In this document: positions 1 through 11,718 of the stretch, piece after piece
Numbering within the stretch: the first letter of the stretch is position 1
How the letters are laid out: each line of letters begins with the position of its first letter
NCBI RefSeq assembly: GCF_014635285.1
Contig: NZ_BMCR01000011.1
Span: 1-64,000, forward strand
Direction: 5' to 3'
DNA length: 64,000 bases
Source of the DNA: Stappia taiwanensis
GTDB taxonomy: Bacteria; Pseudomonadota; Alphaproteobacteria; Rhizobiales; Stappiaceae
Translations under genes and position numbers: made by a program
Notes under the pieces: generated by a model
Databases searched by the model: none
What the model was told of the DNA's origin: nothing
The model's input: only the letters and a program-made list of their open reading frames with translations

Positions 1-133
1 CGAATGGACCACAACGTGAACGGCGCTAGCCTATGAACGGGTACATTCAGGGGAGCAGGTCAGAACAAGCGGCCCCAGAAAGATTTTGTTCCTTGCATCG
101 TTGTGTGAACAATGGGGAGTCTCGAAACGGTGA

Positions 134-625
134 ATGCGAGACACTCATATGAATGAACATCAATCCGGTGCGCCTTTGCATCAAGGGCTGGCTGCAACAC
201 ATCCAATCTCGGTAATTAATCTACGAAGAACACTACGCGTCTGTGCGGGCGTTACAAAGCAAGCTGCAGAGCAGCTGTCTGCACTACAGAATGGGGCAAA
301 GCTGCCAACTGAAAGCGATGCATATGTTGCGATTGCAGCGGTCGCCATCGGGGAACGCTTTCCCATTGAGATTTCCGATAACAATCACTTCCTGAAAGCT
401 TTAGAGCTTGCCCGGCAGGGAAAGATGTCAGCTTACGTCGACGATGCCGTCGATGAGGTAGGATCCGTGTTGCGCTTAATGGAAAAGGCTCTTCGTGGTC
501 TTGAGCTACTCGACCATTTGCCGGCGCCGATGCCCACCGGATGGGCCAATCTGCCAGCGCCAGCGCTTGCCCGGGCAATCACCAAGCACTGCTTGGCCAT
601 CATTGGCCCCACATCACTTCGATAG
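134..625 (+). CDS. Hypothetical protein of the integrated element
   Basis: A 163-residue protein, or 158 residues if the in-frame ATG at 149 is used. I do not recognise it. It has no signal peptide, membrane segment or cysteine motif; the middle is rich in helix-forming residues and the C-terminal third is rich in Ala and Pro. It lies first in a same-strand run with the primase and HTH genes, and its stop codon sits at the edge of a run of ten Gs preceding the primase start, so the genes are probably co-transcribed. Base composition is more mixed than in the chromosomal genes. A role in the element's replication or regulation would be a guess from position. Confidence 0.6.
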   Translation: MRDTHMNEHQSGAPLHQGLAATHPISVINLRRTLRVCAGVTKQAAEQLSALQNGAKLPTESDAYVAIAAVAIGERFPIEISDNNHFLKALELARQGKMSAYVDDAVDEVGSVLRLMEKALRGLELLDHLPAPMPTGWANLPAPALARAITKHCLAIIGPTSLR

Positions 626-634
626 GGGGGGGGG
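625..634 (+). repeat. Poly-G tract (10 G) before the primase gene
   Basis: Ten consecutive Gs start at the last base of the upstream gene's stop codon and merge into the GGGGAGAG sequence that serves as ribosome binding site for the ATG at 639. A change in tract length would not shift either reading frame but could alter the Shine-Dalgarno region. It could also be a sequencing-length error. Confidence 0.7.
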
Positions 635-638
635 AGAG

Positions 639-1607
639 ATGGTCCATCCAGCAACAAGGCGGGCTGCTTTGAACGCCGCAATGGCAGTGGGGGCATCAGT
701 CGACATCGGTTTTGTCTTTACTCCTCGGGCTACCGAGGATCGGGGACGAGGCATCTGGACAGGTCGTGATCTGATGCCAGCAGATGTCGGGGAACTGCTT
801 CCCCGGGCGGCAGCCGCAAACGCCCAGGGTGCCGCCATATTTATGCGTCTCGGGCCATCGGCCCGGGACGGGCATCCCGGAACCGTTATGCTTGATGATC
901 TGAATGCTGAAGCTGCAACGCGCATTGAGCTTGACGGCTTTCAGCCAGCTTTGACCGTTGAGACGTCACCGGGGAATTTTCAAATTTGGATCAGGCTCAT
1001 CGCCGCTGGCGAACTGCCGTACCCCGTTGTTCGTGTTGCGATCAAGCGCCTGGCTGAACTTTATGGCGGGGACCCGAGAGCCGTCAGCCCAATGCAACCG
1101 GGCCGGTTGCCGGGCTTCACCAATCGCAAGCCAAAACACCGCCAGGCAGACGGACATTTCCCGTTTGTCCGTCTGGTGGATGCCAGTGGCTGTATCGCTG
1201 CCGCTGGAACAAACTTGGTTGACGAGATAAAGGCGAACCTCCCGGCACAGCGCGGCCGCGCCCAAGGCGCTGCCTCTGAAACGCCGCCGGTGGCGGCGGT
1301 GTCTAGCCGTCCTCCCGCCATGGAGGATTTCGATGCGCTCGACAGGATCCGCCAAGCGCAAGAGGAGCGCATTCGGGCTGAAGCCAAACGTGGCAGTCGG
1401 CCAATGGATGCCTTTTCTGCATCGGAAATCGACTTCGCCGCGGTGGTGGTTGCCCTCTGTGAGGGCGTGCCCAGACCGATGCTGGAGGCCTGGCTCAGGA
1501 TGCGCCGGCCGGAAAAGGCAGCCGGATATGCGGCCCTCACTGTCCAGAATGCCGACCGATACTTGGAGGACCAAACCAGCACGCCGCAACCCTCGGGCCG
1601 CCCATGA
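639..1607 (+). CDS. RepB/AEP-like primase of the integrated element
   Basis: A 322-residue protein. The start at ATG 639 is chosen because it directly follows a purine-rich ribosome binding site; the longer reading begins inside the upstream gene. The N-terminal ~200 residues resemble RepB/MobA-type primase domains: a GAAIFMRLGP strand, an acidic VMLDDLN motif, and a later PGNFQIWIRL strand followed by a basic GRLPGFTNRKPKH stretch, the pattern of archaeo-eukaryotic primase folds in plasmid and satellite replication proteins. The C-terminal ~120 residues form a less conserved helical tail. It probably primes replication of the excised element. It overlaps the next gene by four bases (ATGA), implying coupled translation. 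The family call rests on motif recognition only. Confidence 0.65.
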   Translation: MVHPATRRAALNAAMAVGASVDIGFVFTPRATEDRGRGIWTGRDLMPADVGELLPRAAAANAQGAAIFMRLGPSARDGHPGTVMLDDLNAEAATRIELDGFQPALTVETSPGNFQIWIRLIAAGELPYPVVRVAIKRLAELYGGDPRAVSPMQPGRLPGFTNRKPKHRQADGHFPFVRLVDASGCIAAAGTNLVDEIKANLPAQRGRAQGAASETPPVAAVSSRPPAMEDFDALDRIRQAQEERIRAEAKRGSRPMDAFSASEIDFAAVVVALCEGVPRPMLEAWLRMRRPEKAAGYAALTVQNADRYLEDQTSTPQPSGRP

Positions 1608-1996
1608 AGAGATATTTGACACGGCGGGAGGTCGCGGAAATCTATCCGATTTCGGAAAGCTCCCTTGCGCAACTCGCGATGAGGGGCGAGGGGCCACGAT
1701 ATTTCATGCCTCAGAACCGCGCCCTTTACCTTGCCGAGGACGTGGAGGAGTGGATCGAGGCACATGCTGTCATTGCGCGGTCGCGCCCGATGCTGAGATC
1801 ACGCAAGTTCATCGAGGAGAAACCTGTCACGCTGCAACAAGCTCCCGGGCCAAAGGCGGAAACCACTCGACGAGAGCCCATCCAGGAAGAGCCTAAAAAG
1901 GTGGGAGCGCAAAAAGGCAAGAAGCGCGGGAGGCGGCGCAAGAGCTTGGTGCCGTCAGCCAATTCCTGGCTCCGAAACAATCCCGATCATCAATAA
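1604..1996 (+). CDS. AlpA/excisionase-like HTH protein
   Basis: A 130-residue protein overlapping the primase stop by four bases. Residues 1-60 match the MerR/AlpA-type small helix-turn-helix (LTRREVAEIYPISESSL, then RGEGPRYFMPQNRALYL and EDVEEWIEA), as found in prophage and satellite regulators and excisionases. The remainder is a strongly basic tail (KKVGAQKGKKRGRRRKS) likely to contact DNA nonspecifically. It lies between the primase and the convergent integrase gene, consistent with controlling integrase expression or excision. Either AlpA-type activator or excisionase would fit. Confidence 0.7.
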   Translation: MKRYLTRREVAEIYPISESSLAQLAMRGEGPRYFMPQNRALYLAEDVEEWIEAHAVIARSRPMLRSRKFIEEKPVTLQQAPGPKAETTRREPIQEEPKKVGAQKGKKRGRRRKSLVPSANSWLRNNPDHQ

Positions 1997-2021
1997 GGGG
2001 TTGCTGCCGGAGCCAGGATGC

Positions 2022-3101
2022 TCATACCGCAATGCGCAGGCTACCGGCTGCTTGACGCTCGCTCTCCATTTTGCGTAGGCGCGCCACTGCATCGCTCACC
2101 CGCGGGTGTCGATAGCGCAGCAGCGACTTGATATCGACGTGGCCGGAAAAGTCCATCACCTGCTCAGCGGTCCAGCCATGATCAAAACAACGCGAAATCG
2201 CCTCATGCCTGAAATCGTGCCAACGCCAATGGGCGACACCAGCACGTAGACGTGCCCGCTCGAACGCGTTCTTCAATGCCTCAGCGGAAATCGGGAAGAT
2301 ATGTCCTTCCCTTTTCTCGCGGCCGGGAAGCTCTTCGATGATGACCTGCGCGGCGTAGGTAAGCAGAATATCCCTTCCGCGCCCGTTCTTGGCGTCGTGC
2401 AGATAAATCGTCCCGCCGTTGTGGCTGTAATCACTCCAGCGAAGGCGCAGCAGTTCGGACCGCCTGCACCCGGTCTCCAGTGCGAACCGGGCGGCCGGTA
2501 GAAGAAGCTTGTTTCGTGCGCAGGCGAACTCGTGGAAGAGCCGGTCCTCCTCATCCGGTTCGAGCCGGATAATGCGCTCGTCCCGTACCTGGGGGCGACT
2601 GACCTGGTCCAACGGAGAGCCAACCATCTCAAGATCAATCGCTGCCTGTCTCATGACCGGCATCAGCAAATTCATTTCCCGGCGGACGGTGCTGGATTTC
2701 ACCTCTTCCAGCCGCAGTGACTTCCAGTCCTCCCAGTCGTGGCGGGTAATGTTCGCCATGCTCATATGGCAAAACGCCGGATGCCGTTTGATGAAAGTGG
2801 AGAGACGTGCGGCTTCGCCGTCTTTGCCCTTTTTCTCGCTTTGCTGGACTTCCCTAATGGCATTCTCCAGCACTTCACCGAGGGTGATCCGCTCCGGAGC
2901 CCGGTGGTCGCGACGGCTGCCATGGTTGCGGTCATTGAGGACCTGGACGACGGCGGCATCGGCATCCGCCAGCCGGTCGAACGTTTTCGTGTAAACGGGA
3001 AAGCCTTTTTGACGAATTTTCACCTGATAGCCCGTGAGACGGCCGTCAGAGGAAATTCGTTCATAGACGTGACGGTGATTCTTGAGACGTTTGGTCGGCA
3101 C
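2022..3101 (-). CDS. Tyrosine-type site-specific integrase
   Basis: A 359-residue phage-type integrase that recombines the element with the tRNA-Arg gene. An N-terminal arm-binding region is followed by a SAM-like core-binding domain (about residues 73-170) and a C-terminal catalytic domain with the full set of residues: R213 in TGCRRSEL, K238 in the beta-hairpin, H296-x-x-R299 in HDFRH, H321 and the nucleophile Y330 in LLRYRH. Nothing appears truncated, so it should be active. It is transcribed away from the tRNA, starts about 100 bp from the tRNA 3' end, and is convergent with the HTH gene, the usual layout for tRNA-integrated elements. Confidence 0.93.
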   Translation of the reverse strand: MPTKRLKNHRHVYERISSDGRLTGYQVKIRQKGFPVYTKTFDRLADADAAVVQVLNDRNHGSRRDHRAPERITLGEVLENAIREVQQSEKKGKDGEAARLSTFIKRHPAFCHMSMANITRHDWEDWKSLRLEEVKSSTVRREMNLLMPVMRQAAIDLEMVGSPLDQVSRPQVRDERIIRLEPDEEDRLFHEFACARNKLLLPAARFALETGCRRSELLRLRWSDYSHNGGTIYLHDAKNGRGRDILLTYAAQVIIEELPGREKREGHIFPISAEALKNAFERARLRAGVAHWRWHDFRHEAISRCFDHGWTAEQVMDFSGHVDIKSLLRYRHPRVSDAVARLRKMESERQAAGSLRIAV

Positions 3102-3126
3102 GGGACTTTGGTTCCTTGAAATAGGA

Positions 3127-3148
3127 TTTGTCCCAAATTTGTCCCAAA
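3127..3148. repeat. Tandem 11-bp repeat TTTGTCCCAAA x2 upstream of integrase
   Basis: Two directly adjacent copies of TTTGTCCCAAA lie between the integrase start and the tRNA. Each copy is itself an inverted repeat (TTTG-N3-CAAA). The position fits integrase arm-type sites or an operator for integrase transcription; which one is not decidable from sequence. Confidence 0.5.
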
Positions 3149-3203
3149 CCTATGAAAGGAACAAATTTTCACCGTAGAAATTTCGCTAAGCCATTGAAAA
3201 CAT

Positions 3204-3280
<77 letters not shown>

Positions 3281-3439
3281 TTCGCGGCGACGGGCGCCGG
3301 ATAACGCGGCAGGGATAGCCGATCCGATCCGGCGACGCAACGGTTTTTATGCAAAGACCAGTACGTCGCCAACAGCTTCCGCCACAGGTGGGAAAACCCG
3401 GTGCCGCAGCGCCTGTCGGGCGCGGCACCGGTCCGGGCG

Positions 3440-4654
3440 TCAGAGATCGAAGCCGAGCAGGTTGCCGACGGTGAACACGTCCTTGTCGCCGCGCCCGCAC
3501 AGGTTCATGACGATGATCTGATCCTTGTCCATGGTCGGCGCCAGCTTCATCACCTGGGCAAAGGCATGGGCCGGCTCCAGCGCCGGAATGATGCCTTCCA
3601 CCCGGGTCAGCAACTGAAACGCCTCCAGCGCCTCGGCGTCGGTGACCGGCACATACTGCGCCCGGCCAATGTCCTTCAGCCAGGAGTGCTCCGGGCCGAT
3701 GCCCGGATAGTCGAGCCCGGCGGAGACCGAGTGCCCCTCCAGGATCTGGCCGTCGTCGTCCTGCAGGAGGTAGGTGCGGTTGCCATGCAGCACCCCGGGC
3801 TTGCCGGCATTCAGCGAGGCGCAATGCTCCTCGCCCTCAAGCCCCTTGCCGCCCGCCTCGACGCCGTAGATCGCCACGTCGCTGTCATCGAGGAAGGGGT
3901 GGAACAGGCCGATGGCATTGGAGCCGCCGCCCACCGCCGCGACCAGCGCATCGGGCAGCCGGCCTTCGGCTTCCAGAATCTGCGTGCGCGTTTCCGCGCC
4001 GATCACCGACTGAAAATCGCGCACCATCTCCGGATAGGGATGGGGCCCGGCGGCGGTGCCGATCAGGTAATAGGTGTCCGCCACATTGGTCACCCAGTCG
4101 CGCAGGGCCTCGTTCATGGCGTCCTTCAGGGTGCCGGCTCCGGCGGTCACCGGCACGATCTCCGCACCCAGGAGCTTCATGCGGAAGACGTTGGGCTTCT
4201 GCCGCTCCACATCGGTGGCGCCCATGTAGACAACGCAAGGGAGGCCGAAGCGGGCGCAGACCGTTGCCGTCGCCACCCCATGCTGGCCAGCGCCGGTCTC
4301 GGCGATGATCCGGGTCTTGCCCATGCGCTTGGCCAAAAGGATCTGGCCGAGGCAGTTGTTGATCTTGTGGCTGCCAGTGTGGTTCAGCTCGTCACGCTTG
4401 AAATAGATTTTTGCGCCGCCCAGTTCCGCCGTCATCCGCTCGGCGAAATAAAGCGGCGAGGGCCGGCCGGTGTAATGGGTGTTAAGCGTGTCGATCTCGC
4501 CCTGAAACGCCGGATCGGCCTTGGCATCGGCATAGGCCTTTTCCAGCTCCAGGATCAGCGGCATCAGGGTTTCGGCCACATAGCGTCCGCCGAAGATCCC
4601 GAAATGCCCCCGCTCGTCCGGACCGGAGCGATAGGTGTTCTGCTGCATGGTCAT
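3440..4654 (-). CDS. trpB: Tryptophan synthase beta subunit
   Basis: A 404-residue PLP enzyme that joins indole and serine to make tryptophan in the cytoplasm. Visible are the PLP lysine K97 in HTGSHKINN, the phosphate-binding loop VGGGSNAIG and the N-terminal GIFGGRYV typical of TrpB1. Length is normal. Its ATG overlaps the trpF stop in ATGA (4651-4654), which fixes the start and shows an operon trpF-trpB. The usual next gene, trpA, is not here: trpB is followed by tRNA-Arg and the integrated element. trpA may lie beyond the element or elsewhere. Confidence 0.98.
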   Translation of the reverse strand: MTMQQNTYRSGPDERGHFGIFGGRYVAETLMPLILELEKAYADAKADPAFQGEIDTLNTHYTGRPSPLYFAERMTAELGGAKIYFKRDELNHTGSHKINNCLGQILLAKRMGKTRIIAETGAGQHGVATATVCARFGLPCVVYMGATDVERQKPNVFRMKLLGAEIVPVTAGAGTLKDAMNEALRDWVTNVADTYYLIGTAAGPHPYPEMVRDFQSVIGAETRTQILEAEGRLPDALVAAVGGGSNAIGLFHPFLDDSDVAIYGVEAGGKGLEGEEHCASLNAGKPGVLHGNRTYLLQDDDGQILEGHSVSAGLDYPGIGPEHSWLKDIGRAQYVPVTDAEALEAFQLLTRVEGIIPALEPAHAFAQVMKLAPTMDKDQIIVMNLCGRGDKDVFTVGNLLGFDL

Positions 4655-5319
4655 GCGCCCAATTCCTCTTTTGCAGCGGAGCGTGCCGCCGCCACGAATT
4701 CCCTGATCAAGTCCGGATCCTTTTCCCCGCGGGCGCGCTCCACGCCGGAGGAGACGTCGACGGCCGCAATGCCGCTGATGCGGATCGCATCCGCAACCGT
4801 GCCGACGGCCAGGCCACCGGAAAGCATGAGCGGCGGGCCAAGGTCAAGGCCCTTGAGAAGCGTCCAGTCGAAGGCAAGGCCGTTGCCGCCGGGAAGCTCC
4901 GCCCCCTTCGGCGGCTTGGCGTCGAACAGCAGCCGGTCCACATGACCGACATAGGCGCGAGCGGCCTTAATATCCTCCGGCGCCGATATGCCCAGCGCCT
5001 TCATGACGCGGATGCCATGGGCGGCGCGCAGCGCGGCGCAGCGCCCGGGGCTTTCCCCACCGTGCAACTGCAGCCAGTCGGGCCGGACCTTCTGCACGAT
5101 CTCCTTGATCAGCGCATCATCGGCATTGACGGTAAGGGCGACGATCTCTGCACGCCCACGCGCCCGCGCGGCGAGCGCGGCGGCGGTCTCCATCGAGACA
5201 TGGCGCGGGCTCTTTTCGAAGAACACCAGACCGATCATCTCCGCGCCCGCATCCAGCGCGGCATCCAGCGTCGCTTCGGTCGAAAGACCGCAGATCTTGA
5301 CGATTTGCCGGCGGGGCAT
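4651..5319 (-). CDS. trpF: Phosphoribosylanthranilate isomerase
   Basis: A 222-residue TIM-barrel enzyme converting phosphoribosylanthranilate to CdRP in tryptophan synthesis. Motifs include VKICGLST at the N-terminus with the catalytic Cys, the strand [14 protein letters not shown], the WLQLHG strand with its following turn, and the phosphate-binding LSGGL and VDVSSGVE near the C-terminus. The start [12 protein letters not shown] is chosen because homologues begin just before VKICG; an upstream in-frame ATG adds eight unlikely residues. It is the first gene of the trpF-trpB pair and overlaps trpB by four bases. Confidence 0.96.
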   Translation of the reverse strand: MPRRQIVKICGLSTEATLDAALDAGAEMIGLVFFEKSPRHVSMETAAALAARARGRAEIVALTVNADDALIKEIVQKVRPDWLQLHGGESPGRCAALRAAHGIRVMKALGISAPEDIKAARAYVGHVDRLLFDAKPPKGAELPGGNGLAFDWTLLKGLDLGPPLMLSGGLAVGTVADAIRISGIAAVDVSSGVERARGEKDPDLIREFVAAARSAAKEELGA

Positions 5320-5439
5320 CGTCGTTCCTTTCCAGTAAGTCACGTGAGCGATCCCCGGCGGGCGGGCCGCCGCCGCGCATGAAGGCCATGCACCGCAGCT
5401 CGTCCGGCGGAGTGTCCTTCGGCCCGAAGGCCGAAGGGG

Positions 5440-7722
<2,283 letters not shown>

Positions 7723-7850
7723 GTAGCCCTCCAGTTGCGGTCCGCCTCCGCTGGCGGACGCAGACATTATCCCCTGAAAATACAGCACTCAACCCGCCAT
7801 GCGGATCGGGCGGGCTGAAACCCCCGATCCCTTTTGATAGGGTCGCGCGC

Positions 7851-10598
7851 ATGTCGACGAAACCAGCGGAAACCCGCCCTCGGGACAGCGACGCGCCGGA
7901 GCAAAAAGCCGCACCGCGCCTGACCCCGATGATGGCGCAGTATATCGAAATCAAGACGGCCAATCCGGATTGCCTGCTGTTCTACCGGATGGGCGATTTC
8001 TACGAGCTGTTCTTCGAGGACGCGGAAGCGGCCTCGCGGGCGCTCGGCATCACCCTGACCAAGCGCGGCAAGCATCTGGGCGAAGACATTCCCATGTGTG
8101 GCGTGCCGGTGGTCTCCGCCGACGACTACCTGCAAAAGCTGATTGCCCTGGGTTTTCGCGTTGCCGTGTGCGAACAGACCGAAAATCCGGCCGAAGCCAA
8201 GAAGCGCGGCGCCAAGTCGGTGGTGCGGCGGGACGTGGTGCGTCTCGTTACCCCCGGCACCCTGACCGAGGACCGGCTGCTCGACGCGGCTCGCAACAAC
8301 TACCTCCTGGCGCTGCACCGCGCACGCGGCGGCTCGCTCGATGGCGAGACCGTGTACGGCCTCGCCTGGATCGACATTTCCACCGGCGTTTTTCGTGTCG
8401 CCAGCAGCGACGAGGCGCGGCTTGCCGCCGATCTTGCCCGGATCGACCCGCGCGAGGTGGTCGTCGCCGACAATCTGCTGGAGGACGAAGGGCTGAAGGG
8501 CCGGATCGCCGACAGCCGGGCGGCGCTGTCGCCAGTGCCGCGCAGCCTGTTCGACGGCGCCACCGCCGCCGACCGGCTCGCCCGCTATTTCGGTGTCGCG
8601 ACCCTCGACAGTTTCGGCCAGTTCTCCCGGGCGGAGTTGACGGCGGCGGCCGGTGCGCTCGGCTATGTGGAGCGCACCCAGTTCGGCGAACGGCCACCGC
8701 TCGATCCGCCGTCACGCGAGGGCGATGGCCAGCGGATGCTGATCGACCCGGCTACCCGGGCCAATCTGGAGCTGATGCGCACCCTGTCCGGCGAACGTAG
8801 CGGCTCGCTGCTGTCGGTGATCGACCGCACCGTCTCCGGCGCCGGTTCGCGGCTCCTGGCCAGCCGGCTCGCCAGCCCGCTCACCGATCTTGCCGCGATC
8901 CATGCCCGCCAGGCGGCCATCGCCCATCTCCATCAGGACACCTATCTGCGCGAACGGCTGCGCGGGGCGCTGAAATCCGTACCGGACATCGCCCGCGCTT
9001 TGTCGCGGCTGGCCCTGCAGCGCGGCGGTCCGCGCGATCTTCTGGCGCTGGCCGAAGGGCTGACGGCGGCAGGCGATATCGCCGCGCTGTTTGCCGAGGG
9101 CGCGGAACTGCCGGCGGAGCTCGCCGCCGCGCTGGCCGACCTCAGGGCCGCGCCTATGACGCTGGCCGCCGACCTGGCCCGGGCCATCGACGACAACCCG
9201 CCGCTGCTGAAACGCGATGGCGGCTTTGTCGCGAGCGGGTATCTGGAGGAGCTGGACGAAGTCCGGCGGCTGCGCGACGACAGCCGCAAGGTGATCGCCA
9301 AGATGCAAGGGGACCTGTGCGAAGAACTCGCCATTCGTGCCCTGAAGATCAAGCACAACAACGTGCTTGGCTGGTTCATCGAGGTGCCGGCGGCTCATGC
9401 GGACAAGCTGACAAGCGACCCGGCCCGGTTCATTCACCGGCAAACCATGGCCGGCGCCATGCGCTTCACCACTCCGGATCTGGCCGATCTGGAAAGCCGG
9501 ATCGCCAATGCCGCCGGCCGCGCGCTCGCGCTGGAGCTGGAGACCTTCGACCGACTCACCGCCGAGGTGGTTGCCGTTGGCGCGGCGATCAAGACGGTGG
9601 CGGCGGCGCTGGCCGTTCTCGATGTCGCCAGCGCGCTGGCCGTGCTGGCGGAGGCGGAGGACCATGTCTGTCCGCTGGTGGATGACAGCCTCGCCTTTGA
9701 GATCGAAGGCGGGCGGCATCCGGTGGTCGAAGAGGCCCTGAAGCGCAGCGGCGGCGAGACCTTCGTCGCCAACGACGCCAATCTCGGCCCGGGCGAGGGC
9801 GAGGAAAGCGGGCATATCTGGCTGATCACCGGCCCGAACATGGCCGGTAAATCCACCTTCCTGCGGCAGAACGCGCTGATCGCCATCCTGGCGCAGATGG
9901 GCGCCTTCGTGCCGGCGCGCCGGGCGCGGATCGGCATTGTCGACCGGCTGTTCTCCCGGGTGGGCGCGGCCGACGATCTGGCGCGCGGGCGCTCCACCTT
10001 CATGGTGGAAATGGTGGAAACCGCCGCCATTCTCAATCAGGCGGGCCCGCGTTCGCTGGTCATTCTCGATGAGATCGGCCGTGGCACCTCCACCTTCGAC
10101 GGGCTGTCGATCGCCTGGGCGGCCATCGAGAACCTGCATGAGGTCAACCGGTCGCGGGCGCTGTTCGCCACCCACTACCATGAGTTGACCGCGCTTTCCG
10201 CCCGCCTGCCGCGCCTGGCCAACGCCACCGTGCGGGTCAAGGAATGGCAGGGCGATGTGGTGTTCCTGCATGAGATCGCGCCCGGCGCCGCCGACCGGTC
10301 CTATGGCATTCAGGTGGCCAAACTCGCCGGTCTGCCGGCGGCGGTGGTCGAACGGGCGCGGCAGGTGCTGTCGCAGCTGGAAGAGCAGGACCGGCGGGCA
10401 CCAGCCGAAGCACTGATCGACGATCTGCCGCTGTTCGCGGCCATGTCGCCGAGCCCGGCCCCGGCGACTGCACCGGCGGCACCGGACCCGGTTCTTGAGA
10501 CCCTCGACGGGCTCGACCCGGACGACCTCACCCCGCGCGAGGCGCTGGAGGCGCTCTACGCCTTGAAACGGGCGCGGGCGAGTAAGGAAGCCGGCTAA
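7851..10598 (+). CDS. mutS: DNA mismatch repair protein MutS
   Basis: A 915-residue mismatch-recognition ATPase. The N-terminal mismatch-binding motif GDFYELF (Phe-x-Glu, near residue 50) is present, followed by connector, lever and clamp regions, then the ABC-type ATPase with Walker [10 protein letters not shown] near residue 660, Walker [17 protein letters not shown] and FATHYHEL. The C-terminal tail is rich in Pro and Ala and ends with a short helix ([12 protein letters not shown]) that resembles the MutS tetramerisation helix. The length is somewhat above the E. coli protein. It is divergent from maeB; no mutL lies in the window. Confidence 0.98.
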   Translation: MSTKPAETRPRDSDAPEQKAAPRLTPMMAQYIEIKTANPDCLLFYRMGDFYELFFEDAEAASRALGITLTKRGKHLGEDIPMCGVPVVSADDYLQKLIALGFRVAVCEQTENPAEAKKRGAKSVVRRDVVRLVTPGTLTEDRLLDAARNNYLLALHRARGGSLDGETVYGLAWIDISTGVFRVASSDEARLAADLARIDPREVVVADNLLEDEGLKGRIADSRAALSPVPRSLFDGATAADRLARYFGVATLDSFGQFSRAELTAAAGALGYVERTQFGERPPLDPPSREGDGQRMLIDPATRANLELMRTLSGERSGSLLSVIDRTVSGAGSRLLASRLASPLTDLAAIHARQAAIAHLHQDTYLRERLRGALKSVPDIARALSRLALQRGGPRDLLALAEGLTAAGDIAALFAEGAELPAELAAALADLRAAPMTLAADLARAIDDNPPLLKRDGGFVASGYLEELDEVRRLRDDSRKVIAKMQGDLCEELAIRALKIKHNNVLGWFIEVPAAHADKLTSDPARFIHRQTMAGAMRFTTPDLADLESRIANAAGRALALELETFDRLTAEVVAVGAAIKTVAAALAVLDVASALAVLAEAEDHVCPLVDDSLAFEIEGGRHPVVEEALKRSGGETFVANDANLGPGEGEESGHIWLITGPNMAGKSTFLRQNALIAILAQMGAFVPARRARIGIVDRLFSRVGAADDLARGRSTFMVEMVETAAILNQAGPRSLVILDEIGRGTSTFDGLSIAWAAIENLHEVNRSRALFATHYHELTALSARLPRLANATVRVKEWQGDVVFLHEIAPGAADRSYGIQVAKLAGLPAAVVERARQVLSQLEEQDRRAPAEALIDDLPLFAAMSPSPAPATAPAAPDPVLETLDGLDPDDLTPREALEALYALKRARASKEAG

Positions 10599-10610
10599 AT
10601 AATTGAGGAG

Positions 10611-10638
10611 CAGTCTGAATGGACACCCGTTCAGACTG
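10611..10638. terminator. Hairpin between convergent mutS and ogt-like gene
   Basis: A perfect 9-bp stem (CAGTCTGAA / TTCAGACTG) with a 10-base loop lies 12 bases past the mutS stop and overlaps the stop of the opposing gene. No T-run follows on either strand, so intrinsic termination is uncertain; an RNA-stabilising or Rho-assisted role is equally possible. Confidence 0.35.
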
Positions 10639-11551
10639 TCTCCAGCACCGGACCGGAAAGGCCTGCCTCCCAGCCGAGAATGGCGCGTTTGCGCGTCAAA
10701 CCCCAATGATAACCGCATAAGGATCCGCTGCTGCCGAGGACCCGGTGGCAGGGCACCACGAAGGACATCGGGTTGCGGCCGACGGCGCTGCCCACGGCGC
10801 GGGCGGCGCGCGGCTTGCCCAGATGGCTGGCAATTTCCGAGTAGGTCGAGGCCCGGCCAAAGGGGATATGCAACAAGGTCTCCCAGACGCGGATCTCGAA
10901 ATCGGTGCCGATGAAGACGATCTTCAGCGGCTGCTCCGGCGACCAAGCGGCGGGGTCGAAGATGCGCCGCGCGGTCTCGGCGGTCTTCGCCGCGTCTTCC
11001 CGATAGGCCGCGCGCGGCCAACGCCCCGTCATATCCTCCAGCGCCGCCGTCTCCTCGCCCGGATCGGCGAAGGCAAGGCCCGCCAGGCCATGCTCCGTGG
11101 TCATCACCAGCGCGCGCCCGAAAGGCGAGGGGTGGAAGCCATAGGTCATGGTCACCCCGGCGCCGCGCGCCCGGTAGGCGCCCGGGGTCATCGCCTCATG
11201 GGCGATGAACAGATCATGCAGCCGGGCCGGGCCGGACAGGCCGACTTCAAAGCTGGTGTCCAGCACCGTGGCGGCGTCCTTTAAAAGCGCTCGTGCATAG
11301 TCCAGGGTGATCGCCTGCAGGAACTGCTTCGGCGTGATGCCGGCCCAACGCGAGAACACCCGCTGCAACTGGATCGGCTGCAGGCCGACCCGGGCCGCAA
11401 GCTCCTCCAGCGAGGGCTGACTGCGCCAGTCGCCGGTGATCGCCTCAAGGGTCTGACGAACCACCTGATAATCGCGCGCCGCCTCCTCGCCGGTGGCGCA
11501 AGGGATCACCGCACGTGCCGCGATCCGGGCGGGGGATGAGGAAACTGTCAT
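10631..11551 (-). CDS. AraC-HTH / methylated-DNA-cysteine methyltransferase fusion (Ada-like)
   Basis: A 306-residue protein. An AraC-type helix-turn-helix spans roughly residues 45-130 (PSLEELAARVGLQPIQLQRVFSRW). The C-terminal half is the alkyltransferase domain, with the recognition helix RAARAVGSAVGRNP and the acceptor cysteine in PCHRV; it would repair O6-methylguanine by irreversible self-methylation. The N-terminal four-cysteine zinc domain of E. coli Ada, which senses methylphosphotriesters, is absent, so activation as in classical Ada cannot work the same way. It is convergent with mutS, another repair gene. Annotated names for this architecture vary (Ada or Ogt). Confidence 0.9.
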   Translation of the reverse strand: MTVSSSPARIAARAVIPCATGEEAARDYQVVRQTLEAITGDWRSQPSLEELAARVGLQPIQLQRVFSRWAGITPKQFLQAITLDYARALLKDAATVLDTSFEVGLSGPARLHDLFIAHEAMTPGAYRARGAGVTMTYGFHPSPFGRALVMTTEHGLAGLAFADPGEETAALEDMTGRWPRAAYREDAAKTAETARRIFDPAAWSPEQPLKIVFIGTDFEIRVWETLLHIPFGRASTYSEIASHLGKPRAARAVGSAVGRNPMSFVVPCHRVLGSSGSLCGYHWGLTRKRAILGWEAGLSGPVLETV

Positions 11552-11718
11552 GGAACGGGCCTCCGGTTTGGCCGTACCCTAGGGCGTGCCCCCTCCCGCC
11601 GCCACCCGTTTCCCGAGGACGGGCCCAGCCCGAGGGCCCCGACCCGTCTTGCTTCGGCCAAAAACCCGGGCCACTCTGGCGGCGATTTTGATCTGATTGC
11701 GAACATCTGGATGAATTG

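Noticed and set aside
3401-4945. 514-codon open frame on the plus strand
   Set aside because: It is wholly antisense to trpB and part of trpF, both intact with clear motifs; high GC keeps the opposite frame open.
10611-10638. Strong intrinsic terminator between mutS and the ada-like gene
   Set aside because: The stem is perfect but no T-run follows on either side; kept only as a low-confidence hairpin.
8712-11021. 769-codon open frame on the minus strand
   Set aside because: It runs across mutS and the ada-like gene in the wrong frame; composition is typical of GC-rich shadow.
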